From Lingula anatina (Eukaryota > Brachiopoda > Lingulata > Lingulida > Lingulidae), in the NCBI RefSeq assembly GCF_001039355.2, contig NW_019774180.1, positions 766,222 through 811,182 of the forward strand: a stretch of 44,961 nt of DNA. Direction: 5' to 3'. Shown one piece after another: positions 1 to 12,500 of the stretch; the first letter of the stretch is position 1, and the number at the start of each line of letters is the position of its first letter. The position numbers and the translations under genes were made by a program. Under the pieces are notes generated by a model. That model had not been told where the DNA came from, did no database searches, and saw nothing but the letters and a program-made list of their open reading frames with translations.

Positions 1-424
1 AAACATATATTGATTTGTATAGTTGGCCAGTAACAATAGGCCTTCAATTTGGTCATCACAATCAGACTAATTTTTTGTCAAACATAACACCTGATGGAAC
101 ACTCCAATGTTAACTTGAAAATGTACATTTTAACTGGAAAACTCCCATGTTACTTACCAATGGAAATTAAATAGAATTTCTTATTCTAATAATACAAGAG
201 ATTGGGAAAATACAAGAGATGGGTTTTAAAATAAAACATGCTGAAAACATGAACCTTTTCTGAAAGCAATTTTATGTATTTTTTGTGTCAAAATGTCAAG
301 GACGCATTGGTTATATCCTAATGTGGGATTGATTTTAGAAGTGCCTTTTATATCAAGTACGTAGAATTGCCACATTGATATAATTGCCACATTGGCTATT
401 GTGGATCCAACTACTTAGGTGGAT

Positions 425-597
425 CCAACTTCATGGGGACTGTTGCTGAATGCAATCAGTTCAACAAATTAGAATGCCTCCTGGCATTGTATAGAATATG
501 GAAAAGCTGGTGATTAATTATACTAGTACGTTGGAAACGAGGAGACAGGTTAATCTGTTAAACTGATTGCATTCAGCAAGAGTCCCTGCAGAGTTGG
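425..597. mobile_element. Small MITE-like element with ~37-bp inverted ends
   Basis: 425-461 and 561-597 are inverted copies. The inner 25 bp (437-461 and 561-585) differ at one base and contain CTGAATGCAATCAGTT in opposite orientations. The outer parts share CCAACT and GGGACT. The internal 99 bp is unremarkable. No target-site duplication was convincing. The superfamily is unknown. Confidence 0.65.
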
Positions 598-2790
598 GTC
601 AATCTCTGTAGACCAATAGTTTCAATGGGAATGAGCCTTAACTTTCAATTCACACAAATTAAAATGCATACGTAATTACACTTAATACACAGTAGTTCAG
701 AGACCATACTGTGCTCATTGTATGGGATTTTTTCCTTGTTTTTCTGAAGTGAATAATTTTTATTTAAATCTACTCATTGTTTATGCCCTAATCCATTCTA
801 ATGCAACACTCATTCTTTTCACTCTCTTGATCTACCCTACATGCACATGCATTCATATACATACAAATGTTTTATGAGCAGATTTATTCTATTTAATTTT
901 AATCCCTGTTAAGATGACCAATGTTCATGTAAACCCAAACAGTTGAGTTTAGAGGACAATTATTTTCTTATCTTCTAAACAGAATTGGTCATGCAGGGAA
1001 TAAATTAAGCTGTATACAACCTCTCAATACAGATGGCTTGGTAATCAAATTTCAGCAGAGGATCTAGTTGTTACTGAGAACAGGTTTTGTCCCTCTGGTG
1101 TACTATTATCCCATTCTTGTGTTAGATAACTGGATAACAAGAATGTGGAGGATGCAGAGACCAGCTGATTCTATTACACCACTGTTAACACTGAGATGGA
1201 ATGAAATTGATTGGTTGCCCAAAATTGTGTTTTGATTAGTACAACCTAAAAAAGATAATTTAAATATTCTATAAGCAAGTTCAGTACATGTCAGAAATAA
1301 TCTATTAAGTTATAGGCCTCAGATGATAATGTTTGATGAAACTTACTGAGTAGGAATAAATAAGGTGTATGAAATTTTTGGGTCATATTAATTCTATGTA
1401 AGTAGATTTGTGGTCCCAAGATGATACACTGACATAAGGGAAAAGTAGCCTGTGTTTCAGAGTCAAGTTGGGTCAGCTTCAATGATCTCCATCCATGAAT
1501 TTCCATATGTATCTTCTTGTCACATTTGAACTTCACTTGTATATATGATTTAAGTTTACTATGCTAATCACAAATGTTAGAAAGGTCTGTAAACTGCTGG
1601 ACATGTTTTTTTTTACAGTACTGTTAACTCTGAAGAACCTAGGATCCAATGCACATGCATATTCTACACAATTCAATAAGGACTGCTGACACTGATCATG
1701 TGGTTATGTTATGGAGCAATCTGCTCGATTACAAAAGGAATTGCAGTCTGATGTCTTTTATTTCAAGCTTGGAACAATCTATTAGGGTAATGTGAAATGC
1801 CTTGTGTGTCTTGAAACTAGCACTCCCTATATTTAACTCTAAGGGCACATAAAGGGGGAAGGTTATGGGCGGTAGTGTAATAGTTGCCATTAATACTTCT
1901 TGAGCTCAAGGAAATTAACTTCTGAGAATGACCATTTGAGTTTTCAATATATCTTTTATGGGTGTGGGTTGAATTGTGTCAGGTCTTTATTGGGTGTTGG
2001 TTAAATAACATTAGAACTTCTCATAGGTGTTAGTTGTTTTGCATGTAAGGACAGTCAAGTTAAAATTGTAACACTGTTCAATTTACTCTTAATTAGAAAT
2101 AAGAATATGAATTTGCATAAGGGATTTTAAGCTAATACAGTTAGATCTTAGACAAATATTCATCATTCAGTCAAAGATATTTACACAAAACAACACTGTT
2201 TTGTAATGTTCAGTACTCACAAACATGCTGTGTATTGATTATTGTATTTATAACTGAGTTCAGTCAGGAATTTATGGATGATCTAAAATCAATTTTCTTG
2301 GAATCATCAACCACACAACATAAAGGAATACAAAGTAATCTAAAACTAAGTCATTGTTAACAAATGTTTAATATTACTATCAATAGAACAGTAATTGGAT
2401 GTTTTTATGTAAACATGCTACTGCTCATTCTAGAATATTTTTCTCCTAATTATCTCTCATTTTAACCAGTAAGTACATGAAAAATTGACAAAAATAATAA
2501 TCAAACGTCTCTCATTTTCTTCAACTATCATCTGAACTTTGTGTAATTTTTCATCTGTAAGCATGTGGTCAGCGCTACTTTGCAGGTGTGCAGAGTGTCA
2601 TGTAGACACTGGGAATGATGGAGTCTTCTGTCAGGTGTTGCAATAGTGTTAAGTTGCTAGTAGACAGACATATTGATTGGACAGAACATGCGAAACACAG
2701 TTCATTATTCTTGATTATGAATAGAAGATACCCCAACATATATCTTTTAAGATATTTGAATTAACCAATGACAGATTGAGTGCTTTTTTT
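598..2790. other. Intergenic, nothing recognised
   Basis: AT-rich sequence with frequent stops in all frames. The one ORF of note (81 codons, minus strand, 1291-1536) lacks flanking splice sites that make sense and has no family resemblance. Confidence 0.6.
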
Positions 2791-3545
2791 AGACCTGTAG
2801 TCAGCAATTTCTAAGAAGGTTTTTTTTCTGAAGAAGCGGACCTTTTACCCTTTATGCTCCCCCAACATGAGTAATGGCTAAGAACCTAGATCAGGCCTAC
2901 CCAACTACCAGACTCGGCACCTAAGGATCCTGAATTAACCGGTATATCGGACCACGCTACCCGTTTTCAAGGTGTGTGTCAGATCGCATTTTGGAGTATC
3001 ATCCCCCAGAGCAAATTTTGTAGCACGACTGCGGGCTCATCCACGCTCGGCTGAACAACCTTAAACTGTACTCTTACTTTAGAGTACTCTATTTAATTGT
3101 CTCTATGGGGGTATATGGGGACTTTACGACATTCAGTTTGAATGTTTTAACCACTTTTGACAGGGCTCTTTTGCATTGTATTAGATTAATGTGGCAGTCT
3201 AAGGTTCATCTAGGTGGCTTTCAAAATTATGCACCCGGTTTTAAAATCATATAGCGATTTTACGACAATCGTTTACTATCCAATCAAGGTGACAGCCGAG
3301 CATGTCAGGGCTCATCCTGTCGGTGTTCTGGCTGATACTCCGAAATGCGATCTGACACACACCTTGAAAACGGGTAGTGTGGTCCGATATACCGGTTAAT
3401 TTAGGATCCTTAGGTGCCGAGTCTGGTAGTTGGGTAGGCCTGTAGATTAAATCAAATTTTTATACAAAGTGGACTTTTCTTTTGGCCAAAAGGGTGGTTC
3501 TTTGTAACCCTCTGTTGAACAGCCACTCTCCTTCCCTATGGGCTT
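2791..3545. mobile_element. MITE family 2, copy A, split by insertion of a family 1 element
   Basis: The outer parts (2791-2892 and 3442-3545) match the two halves of an uninterrupted relative at 19845-20010: left CTGTAGTCAGCAA and GCGGACCTT, right AGTGGACTTTTCT and AAAAGGGTGGTTCTTT. The tips are degraded. The middle is a second inverted-repeat element. Confidence 0.75.
2893..3441. mobile_element. MITE family 1 with long (~100-160 bp) terminal inverted repeats, nested in family 2 copy A
   Basis: 2893-2990 and 3342-3441 are near-perfect inverted copies (tips CAGGCCTACCCAACTACC and its complement); weaker pairing continues to about 3055 and 3292. TAGAT flanks both sides (2888-2892 and 3443-3447, give or take a base). 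The uninterrupted relative at 19845-20010 carries a single ACCTAGATCAAATT there, consistent with a 5-bp target duplication. CAGG/CCTG tips with 5-bp duplications suggest a hAT-like non-autonomous element; this is an inference. The 61-codon ORF inside it (3214-3399) has no recognisable product. Confidence 0.8.
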
Positions 3546-5630
3546 GCTTTTACTGAATAAAACATTAATTGTTAAGCATAACAGAATATTTTAAGATGGT
3601 TTTTCATAGAGAAAAAAGGGTCAAGTTGAACAGATCAACAAAAGTGTGTATTTTGTAAGATTACATCTGTTTCTGATAAGGAACTGGCAATATTTGTGAC
3701 AGCTGAGACATGTGGTTAAGCTCTCATACCTTGGACAAACAATACGTGCCTTGAATCACTTCTCACTAAATGCATTACTTATTGTTTTTTTTATTATTCA
3801 AAGACAAAATATGTTGACCAAATAGTACCTCATGATTTTTAGGTATGTTAAGCAGATTCATTTTTTAAATTACAAAATGTACAAGTTATTACAGTTTTTA
3901 GCATCTGTGTTAATAAGAATGGTAATGTGCTTGATAAATTCAGTATGTTATATTTGTATCTGTTTCAGTGGAAAACAGCAAACATTCCATTAAGTGTGGT
4001 TTGTTTCTTGTATGTTCTACACTTAGTAGAAATTGGAATTAAAAAGAAAAAAGTGTAACCTGTAAATAATTTTCATTAACATTCTGTTATTTTATTGGTA
4101 GATGAGAATTGTACTCAAAAATTTTTAGAGTACATGACTTCAGATTTCTGAGTAGGTCGTGGTAAATTAATAGTGTAAATTCATTTAAGATAAGAATTTA
4201 AATAACACTTATGTACTTGTTTGTTAATAAGTGTATTTGTTTATACTTCACTCATGATATAATTTGTGCATGCATATGACAGTTAGGACAGCATTTATTG
4301 ACAATCTATTTCCATTAAGGCCTTTGATTTTTATTGATTTTTGAACAGAATTCACTGTCAGTGGCATGATGGATGTCGTTAGCAAAAATATGCCATCTTG
4401 TGGAGGGGCTTGTGTTGCTAATAAACCACAGCAGACTACAGTATATATCTATGGTAACTTTATATTATTTTATATTAATAATCACATAACATATTGCATC
4501 ACTGTACTAAAAGCTAATATCTGTAATGAGAAGCTAATCACAGAAATAATACATCTCGGCACAATGTGGATAAATTGATGAAATTCACTTTCTGTGTCAA
4601 TTGACGTATCAGTAAGATAGAGACTCTTAGTTTCTAATCTGTGTTTGGTTTGTCAATAAAGCTACAGACACTGATAATTCACATGGAGGGTGATTGGCTG
4701 AAAACGGCTATTAAATTTTGAAACAAGCCCATTCCCTGTAATACTGACATTAAACAGATATTGAAAAGAAGAGTGAATTATAAGATTTTGGACCTTATAT
4801 GTGGGATGGAGGAAATATTATAAAGGTGGAGTATTGATCCATCCTCCCACGCTGGACCAGAGGCATTGTGGAGATTACTGAAATGAATTTTATGGAGCCC
4901 TTCTATGGTAAATTTGATGTGGGAGATAAACATTTTTTTATCAACGTATGTTAGGAAAATCAGAGTTGTTGGATTTTCAGAATCAATTGATGCTGTGAAA
5001 ATAGATTATAGTTGTATATAACAGCTTTTTTAATAGCTGTAATGCATTAAAAAGATATGAAGTTGGTGTTCATAGCAGCTTTTACTTATTTGTGTAAAAG
5101 TTTGAAACTCAACATTTTAAGACCTGTACAAATATGAGTTAGTTGCACACCCTTTACCTGACTGTCATTCCTGTAGTTCACACACAAATATAAAATTACT
5201 TTTAAAGGCCATTTACAGAACTAACACACTTATAATCTGAACCATACTACATAATTAGGTATCTCATCTCGAGTATTTGGTTACCATTGTCTGTTTTAAG
5301 GTGCAAGGCTGATCACTCTTTGTGTAACCCATCACCATAATAACAGTAGAGTGGCATTCCATACCTAGTGGTGGGGATTGTTAGAAATCATAACTAAAGC
5401 TTTCTGCTTACTAATGAATAGTTAAGCTGTAACAATTGCACTGTAAATTGATGTGCCCCTTTACACTTACACTTGTCTCACATAACAATGGTGAATGATT
5501 TATAACAAAATTGCAGACTTCTTGTATACATCTATTCTAAGAACTGAAGAACTTAATAGCATACCTCGTACACCTGTATTATAAAGCTTTTGGCCTGTTT
5601 CCTTTCAATATTTTTGTGGAGAAATGTCTA
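3546..5630. other. Intergenic upstream of PHM, nothing recognised
   Basis: AT-rich, with many stops. The ORF at 4366-4578 has low-complexity coding and no recognised motif. Distal PHM regulatory sequence may lie here but cannot be pointed to. Confidence 0.55.
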
Positions 5631-5677
5631 GGAAGTCGCCCCCCCTATCCCAGCCCTTGTAGAGCCCAGTGTGTTAG

Positions 5678-5685
5678 TGACGTCA
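5678..5685. promoter_or_regulatory. Consensus cAMP response element (TGACGTCA) upstream of PHM
   Basis: A perfect palindromic CRE, the binding site of CREB/ATF bZIP factors, lies about 145 bp upstream of a TATAAG (5823-5828) and about 260 bp upstream of the putative first donor (5943/5944). The local sequence (5630-5800) is richer in GC than its surroundings. Promoter function is inferred from position and motif only; an 8-mer can occur by chance in 45 kb. Confidence 0.4.
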
Positions 5686-5854
5686 ATTTAGTCTTTAGGG
5701 AAGCATTGATGTGCATGATAACCAATCGAGGCAGCGGTTGATAAATCTTAGGTGATCTATACTGAGAACCAGACTCACTGTGTGTGACTGATAGAAAAGG
5801 TGCCATATGTGAAGTAACCAGATATAAGTACGCTCGAAATCATAAGAAAGAGTA

Positions 5855-5943
5855 CAATTATTATTATTTAAATCACCACAGTTTTAAAGATACAGCAAAA
5901 ATTCTGGGCTAAGGTGGATAAGCGTGTCTGCCAAAAGAGATAG
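5855..5943 (+). other. Possible 5' UTR exon of the PHM gene
   Basis: A good splice donor (TAG then GTAAGTT, intron from 5944) lies about 540 bp upstream of the acceptor at 6479-6480 that precedes the PHM start-codon exon. A TATAAG at 5823-5828 would place a start site near 5855. The first exon end is therefore a guess; only the donor is clear. No ATG-led coding potential is evident. Confidence 0.4.
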
Positions 5944-6497
5944 GTAAGTTCTTTTTCATGCATATGGCATGTTTTTAACATGTTTATTGAAAGTAAACAT
6001 TTTGATGTTGACTTGAAGATGTTTTGGATTCTATGTCATCAACATAATTCAATAGTTGACCAATGAATATAGATGCATGCTGACCAGTGAAATTAACTGA
6101 GCTATGTTTCTCAGAGAATATATGTACTCAGTCAGTATTACATTTTTGTCACAACTGTGTTAATCTTTTTTTCACCAAGCACATAAAAATGTACATATGA
6201 TTGTCACCATGGTATATCCAACAAAATTGTGACATTAATCCTAAGAGATGAGAGGGTGCATTAAGTGGAAGTATGTTCTTATCATTGAAGCATAATATAT
6301 TTCTCTCTACTTGCAGTTGAACACTGACAGTAGGTGGAAAATGGCATCAGCTTATTTTTTTAAATTCTATGCTTATATTCTTAATAACAGTTGTTAGGGG
6401 GAGATGATGTAGTAAAACATTGACTTATAGAAGAATTTCCAAAGAAAATTCATATTTAATATTCTCATTTCTCTTACAGTGCTTGATATAATAGAGG

Positions 6498-9400
6498 ATG
6501 CTATCTGTGGTGCTATTTTGGGGCTTAGTGGCACTGGGTCAGAGTCGTCCAACCAAGGATGGAGACATAAAAGATGTGGAATTCAGAATGCCTAATGTTC
6601 AGCCTCAAAAGGTATGTAAACTGCAGTCAGCTAATTTTGTGTAGGATATCCACTAAGTATATGAGCAATAAAGATAGTTGCATATAATGTGCAGATATCA
6701 AACAAAACTGGTAGTGATCTCTGTATTACATTTACAAACTTTTACATAAATATATATATTGATATGTATTTGATTCAAAGACCATAGGGTGCATTAACTG
6801 AAAAAGCATGAATTTTTTTTTTTTTCAGTTTGTCACGCATCTGAAAATATTTGTGTCAGATATGTTTGCCACACATTTGACTGTCTTTTATTATGGATGC
6901 AATTCATTTCTTAAGAATGATAAAAGGATCTGAATATAATGAATCCTTCATTATGTGCAGCAACTGTGAAAAGAAAAGGTCACATTGAATAGAATACAGT
7001 AGGCTCCTAGTTATTTGTAGTTCAGTTTTGTATTCTGGTTTGATTGTGAAAATATTATCCGTGATTGTATTGTATTAAGGTTACAGAAAGGTCCTAAAAA
7101 GAGATGAATAAGTGAATAAATTAACAGATAAATTAGAACCCCAGAGCAGAGCCCAAGGTAAAATATAAATGGTAATTTTAGTAAAAAAAAAATCCTGAGA
7201 AATATTAGGTTTGAACTGTAACAACTTCCTTCCTCACCAGAAGAATCTTAAAATTTCCTTGATATTTTTGAAGAAATTTTTGAAGTCTATCATTAACAAG
7301 TAAACAAATAATATATATTATACCATTGAAACACCCCAATCTCCTCCTTTGGCAGATGTAATAAGTAATGCAGACAAACCTTATATCGTAGATAATTTTC
7401 TGCAATCTTTTAAATTAACTTTGTTAACTATGTTTTTAAGGTCATTGACCCAAATTGCGTCACCAACTATGACTTTAATTGGACTGTTTTCAAGACTTGA
7501 ATAAAACATGTCCATTGAATACTCTGGAAGTTTTCACATTTAAAACAAACACAATGGTTACATTACTTGACTTTCTGTAATATGTTAGCCTAATGGGTTT
7601 TCACTGTCTACTTCATAAACATGATGTAACAGAGCAGATTCTTGTTTTTGAAAGCTTTTTTTATGAAAGAAACTATTCACTTGAGGAGTAAAATAAATTT
7701 GTTTCTAAGTTTGTATCTTCATTTCAGAATTAAATAATTTTTCATCAAAAATACCACTCACATAACAAATAAGTGATGGAAAATATTAAAGAATGAATCT
7801 GAATAGGTATTGTTGCAATGATATTCAAACAAAGGGAATGTTTTTTTTTAAATCATTAAAGTATTAAGAAAAAATTGGTTTGAAATTTTTGATCTTTTAC
7901 AATTGTTTAAAAATGATTGATTTTCGATATGATGAAAATGATGGATGTGTAACTATACAGCAGTATACAAAATCTATTTTGCAGCCTGATACCTATTTAT
8001 GTGTGCCAATGAAGATGGAAGAAATTGCCAAATATGTAGGTATGTTACAAATTTACTGTTACATGTTGTTTGTTTGGTTATTCGAAAATGTTCATATCTC
8101 TCATCAATTTGAGCCTGACAGAACACAGTGATTGACATATTTTTTGAAAAAAAAAAGATCTTAGCTAGGTGTGTCCACACATTGGACAATATTACAGTAT
8201 AAATATTCATTAATTTTACTTATCGTTGCCATCTGGCATCACAAGCTTTATATTGTTTTTGACTTGGTTATTTGTGCTGATGATACATGTAAATAACCCA
8301 CTTTATTAGGACTGTTAATTGTGCAATATCAACAGAACTGGCTTTGGACTTTTGGGGTTTCCATTTAACATTAGGGACTTTATGAAAATCAAATGGGACT
8401 TACAGAATTGGCTAGAAGTCAAAATGTTATTTTTTCGGTCGAAGGTCTCATTTTCTGTGTATAATAGATACACTGGAGTCATTTGATAATTTACATTAAA
8501 AGCCGGATTGTGGCAAATGACATAAGGAATATGTTCCTGCTCTGATAATAAAGAATAATTGGCAGAATTTTAGGACTACATGTCTGCTACCTCGTATTAG
8601 TTTCATGATGTGAAACCTGTAATAGTCAACTTATATTCAGTGCCTGGGCATTGAGCGCTTGCAAATAACATAAACGTGCTTCAAAACATGCTATTAGCAC
8701 TTCAAGTTCACCTTACAGTACCAAGTGTACAATGGCATCAAATCAGAAAAACATATAAACAATGAACATTCTGGGAAAATTTATTGGATTGGAACAAGAG
8801 ATGTGGGTGACTTTTCATTTAAATTCTTTCACATTTTTTTTAGGAATAAAAACCTTTTAAGTGTCATGATTTATGGATGGCTTCTGGCTTTGGTAGTTGA
8901 TTACACACAGTATGGAAGACATTGTATGCTTTGTACTTCTCTTGGCCTGTGTTATTAAATTTACAGAGAAGTTATTAGTAAAAATCAATAAACCACATGC
9001 TGGAGTAATAAATTTAATCAGAATCTTCATAACAGAAACCTCCTAGATAACAGACTACAGAGTGTGTGAACTTTTTGCTGTTGTGATCACTATGACAGTT
9101 TGACAGTTTTTAAAATTTACTGACTGCAAAACATTGCATGGCTTATAGAAGAATGGTACATAAAAATGCCCATTAATACACTTATCATGTACATTTGTTC
9201 TCTGTATGTGTTTAAGTGGCTCTATGTGGAGTCCTTATGAGGAAATTAAGTTGGATATATTTTGTGTCATATAACCCTGATAACCTATATTGATAAGATA
9301 TGAAAGTTATTTTCAACAGATTGATATTCTGTAACTATAAAAGTTTTATTCAGAGAAACCTCCAATTACTCCCCAACAACAGTTTTCATCCTGGATTTCA

Positions 9401-9542
9401 GTCTTCCCTAACAGTCTGCCCTCTATGATTGTTTCAAATGGTGTATGTGCCCTTTTTTACATATTTTTGAGCTGGAAATATTGATATAACAACCTCAGAT
9501 ATTACACTATGCTCTCATTAATCCATTCCCTTGATGATCTGC

Positions 9543-9581
<39 letters not shown>

Positions 9582-12500
9582 TTTTCAGTTGGATTTGTTC
9601 CCCATGCCAACATGTCCACTGCCCACCACATGCTGCTGTATGGGTGTGAAGAGCCTGGGCAGACAGACAAGGTTTGGTAAGTGCTGTCACAGGATCTTAC
9701 GTCTCTACCTGCAGACAGTTGTGATAAGGTTATAAGATTTATGGCTCTGTGGTCTAAGGTAAAAAGTGTTGTCAATTGTTTTTACTTTGATGTACTCAAT
9801 TATCTTACCAGAATGATGGAAAATGTCAAATTTCTTCAAAAACCTGTTAATTGCATATGGGCATCTATAATTTTCGTTGTGTGAACCAGGAGTGATTTTT
9901 TTTATGTGTTTATTTATTTATTTTATTTTATTTCAAAGATGTGAAGTGCATTCTTCCCTGTTGGAATATAATTTTGTAGCTCTTTGTAAGTTAAAAATAT
10001 AATATGCTAATAATGTTAGCACATATGAGGCAGTCCAATTATACAAGATATTTTCCCCATTAAGCAAATACCTGCCTTTATCATGAGTAAAAAGGTGATT
10101 CTCGAAATTTTAGTATATCCAAGGTAAAGCTATCCATATTTCTGATTTGCAGATAATGTGATATCCTCTCACCAAAAGAACAAAACATATAGTGATTTTC
10201 TCTGATTTTCTTTGTTAAGAATAATGATTATCTTTCAAATGGTAATTTGAGAGATGCTTAAGATAGCTGTATGAATAAGATCTTGTTACTGTTTCAGGAA
10301 TTGTGGAGAGATGTCAATGAAGGAGAAAAGTTCTTATACCATGGCTCCAGTGTGCCAAAAAGGATCCGCCATCATTTATGCATGGGCAATGGATGCTCCT
10401 CAACTGACGCTCCCCAAGGGTAACTATGAGATATTACTGACCTAAAACTGTTACACTAATGTACACAAGATATCTTAATACATATGGAATAGACAACAAA
10501 TTTTTACATTTGATTGATTTGTGTAGCTTGTAAATAAAGTGTTTTCCTAATAATACCATTGATTTTTAAATTAATGTTTTTTTGCTTATATGTTAAATAC
10601 TTAAGGTAGACTATTTTCACTTTCTACTTTTATTAGATACATTAAAGTTGTTATTAAAACAATTCTGAGTTGTCAGTTGTATTTCAAATTTACTGTTGGG
10701 AAAATCCCAATGATTATTTTAATTTCATGGTGTTACATTTATGCCCAACAGGCTTAGTGCTTTCAGTCTTTCCCTTCACACAGACTTGCTTCAGGGCACC
10801 AGATTCATGCTCTACACTTTATTACGAGTGCACCCTGTAAAGAGTCACAAAAACCATTTCTTAAAGTTAATAAACATTGATTTTTTACTCACTGAATAAA
10901 TCTCCAAGATGTCACGAAATGTTCATCTGTAAATCCTTTATTTTACAAAAGGATGTCACCTATTAGTCATTTTGGTATTGATAATTTTGACCAGTGTGCC
11001 ACTCTTAGTCCTGCCCGCTAACTGGACTAATTAAGTTATGGTAGTAAACATGAAACCACCATGAAACCATACAAATACAGTTGAAGCTTTAACAAAATGA
11101 CTGTAAGAAATTGTTGATAAACTGGGAGCCAAACTTCATAATGAGCTGCTCTGGCATGCTTCTCTTTATAGTAACTTATTGTCCTTTTTGTCCACATATT
11201 ATATCGTACCTTTTCTCTTCAATTCATCCTCATCAAATTTTCGGCCAGAAAACTCCAATTTAAAAGATAAGATATTTCTTGTAGATGTTGGCTTCAAGGT
11301 CGGTGGAAACTCTGAGATCCAGTGGCTGGTATTACAGGTTCACTACAAAGATGTCAGTAATTTTGTCCCGCCCAAGTCTGGATCTGACCATTCTGGAATC
11401 ACAATGAAGGTCACAGAGACAGAGTGAGTATTCAGAAAGATATCTGATCAAACTGGGTATGGATTATGTCAAGGATGAAAATTTTCTAGACATTATTTGG
11501 ATTTGGCTTTGTTCTCCTTCAAGATAGAAAATTTCACTGTGTTATCATTTGGTTTGTTAATTATGCCTTTAGGAATTTTTTCATCAATGTAATCAATGTA
11601 ACCTCAATAGTTTGTTCTTTTTTTTGTGGGAAAAACATTATTTTAAATCATTACGTGATTTTGATTTTATTGAACAAAGATATCTGGGTCACATGTTTTT
11701 GATGATTTACAATTACACTACAAGTTTTGACAATGTTTTTCTTACCAAATTCATGAAGAACAAAAAAATCCAAAGTACATTATTAAGAGGAAACCAGGGA
11801 TTATTCAGAGGCTTATATATTCAAGTCTCATTAGATTTGTATTGCGTCATGATGATAACAAAGGTAATTTTTCTGACAGTTTTGTAATTTTTTTTTAAAA
11901 GCTGATCTGCTGATAATTTTTTATCATATATACTACAAGGCAATTGAAAACTCCTCTCAGTGCATCTTTGTATATAATTGTGTGCTCAATTTTCATAGCT
12001 TCTATAAGCAAAGAGCTCATTCCAAACAATTGTCAAATTTTGTGCCAACTTATTACTGGTAAATACTGCAAGGTTTTAAAACCACCAGCATCAAAGTTAT
12101 ATTGGTGAAATAAGACTTTGCAGCCAGGGGTGTTACAAGTACCATGTAAGTTAGACATTGGCTATATATAATTTTTGACTTGCAAAAATGATGCTTATTA
12201 TCCAAAATCACATTTGACTCTCTTTTTGGCCTTAATCACACAAATACATTGATCGAACAACACTATTCGGTCCCTTAAGTCCTTATTTCCTGTCTGAAGT
12301 GAGAAATCTAAAATATGATGTGAGGACCTTCATGTCTAATGAGTTTCTGTGTGAAATGCTAGCTATTAACCTTGGATAATCTAAGATTATTATTAATTTC
12401 TCAGCAGACAGTGCCCACATAGAACATTTAGAGGGATAATAGGGTGTGTTTAATGAACATTTGTAATAAAACAAAAGCCTCTTTACTGGGATAATGCCCA

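Noticed and set aside
3214-3399. 61-codon plus-strand ORF
   Set aside because: It lies inside the terminal repeat of the family 1 MITE; its residues are translated inverted repeat, and no protein family is suggested.
5640-5760. Possible tRNA or small RNA gene in the GC-richer patch
   Set aside because: No cloverleaf with A/B box signals could be drawn; the features there fit a promoter better.
11612-11887. 91-codon plus-strand ORF in a PHM intron
   Set aside because: AT-rich composition (F, K, I, Y, N-rich), no splice sites in phase, and PHM reads through without it.
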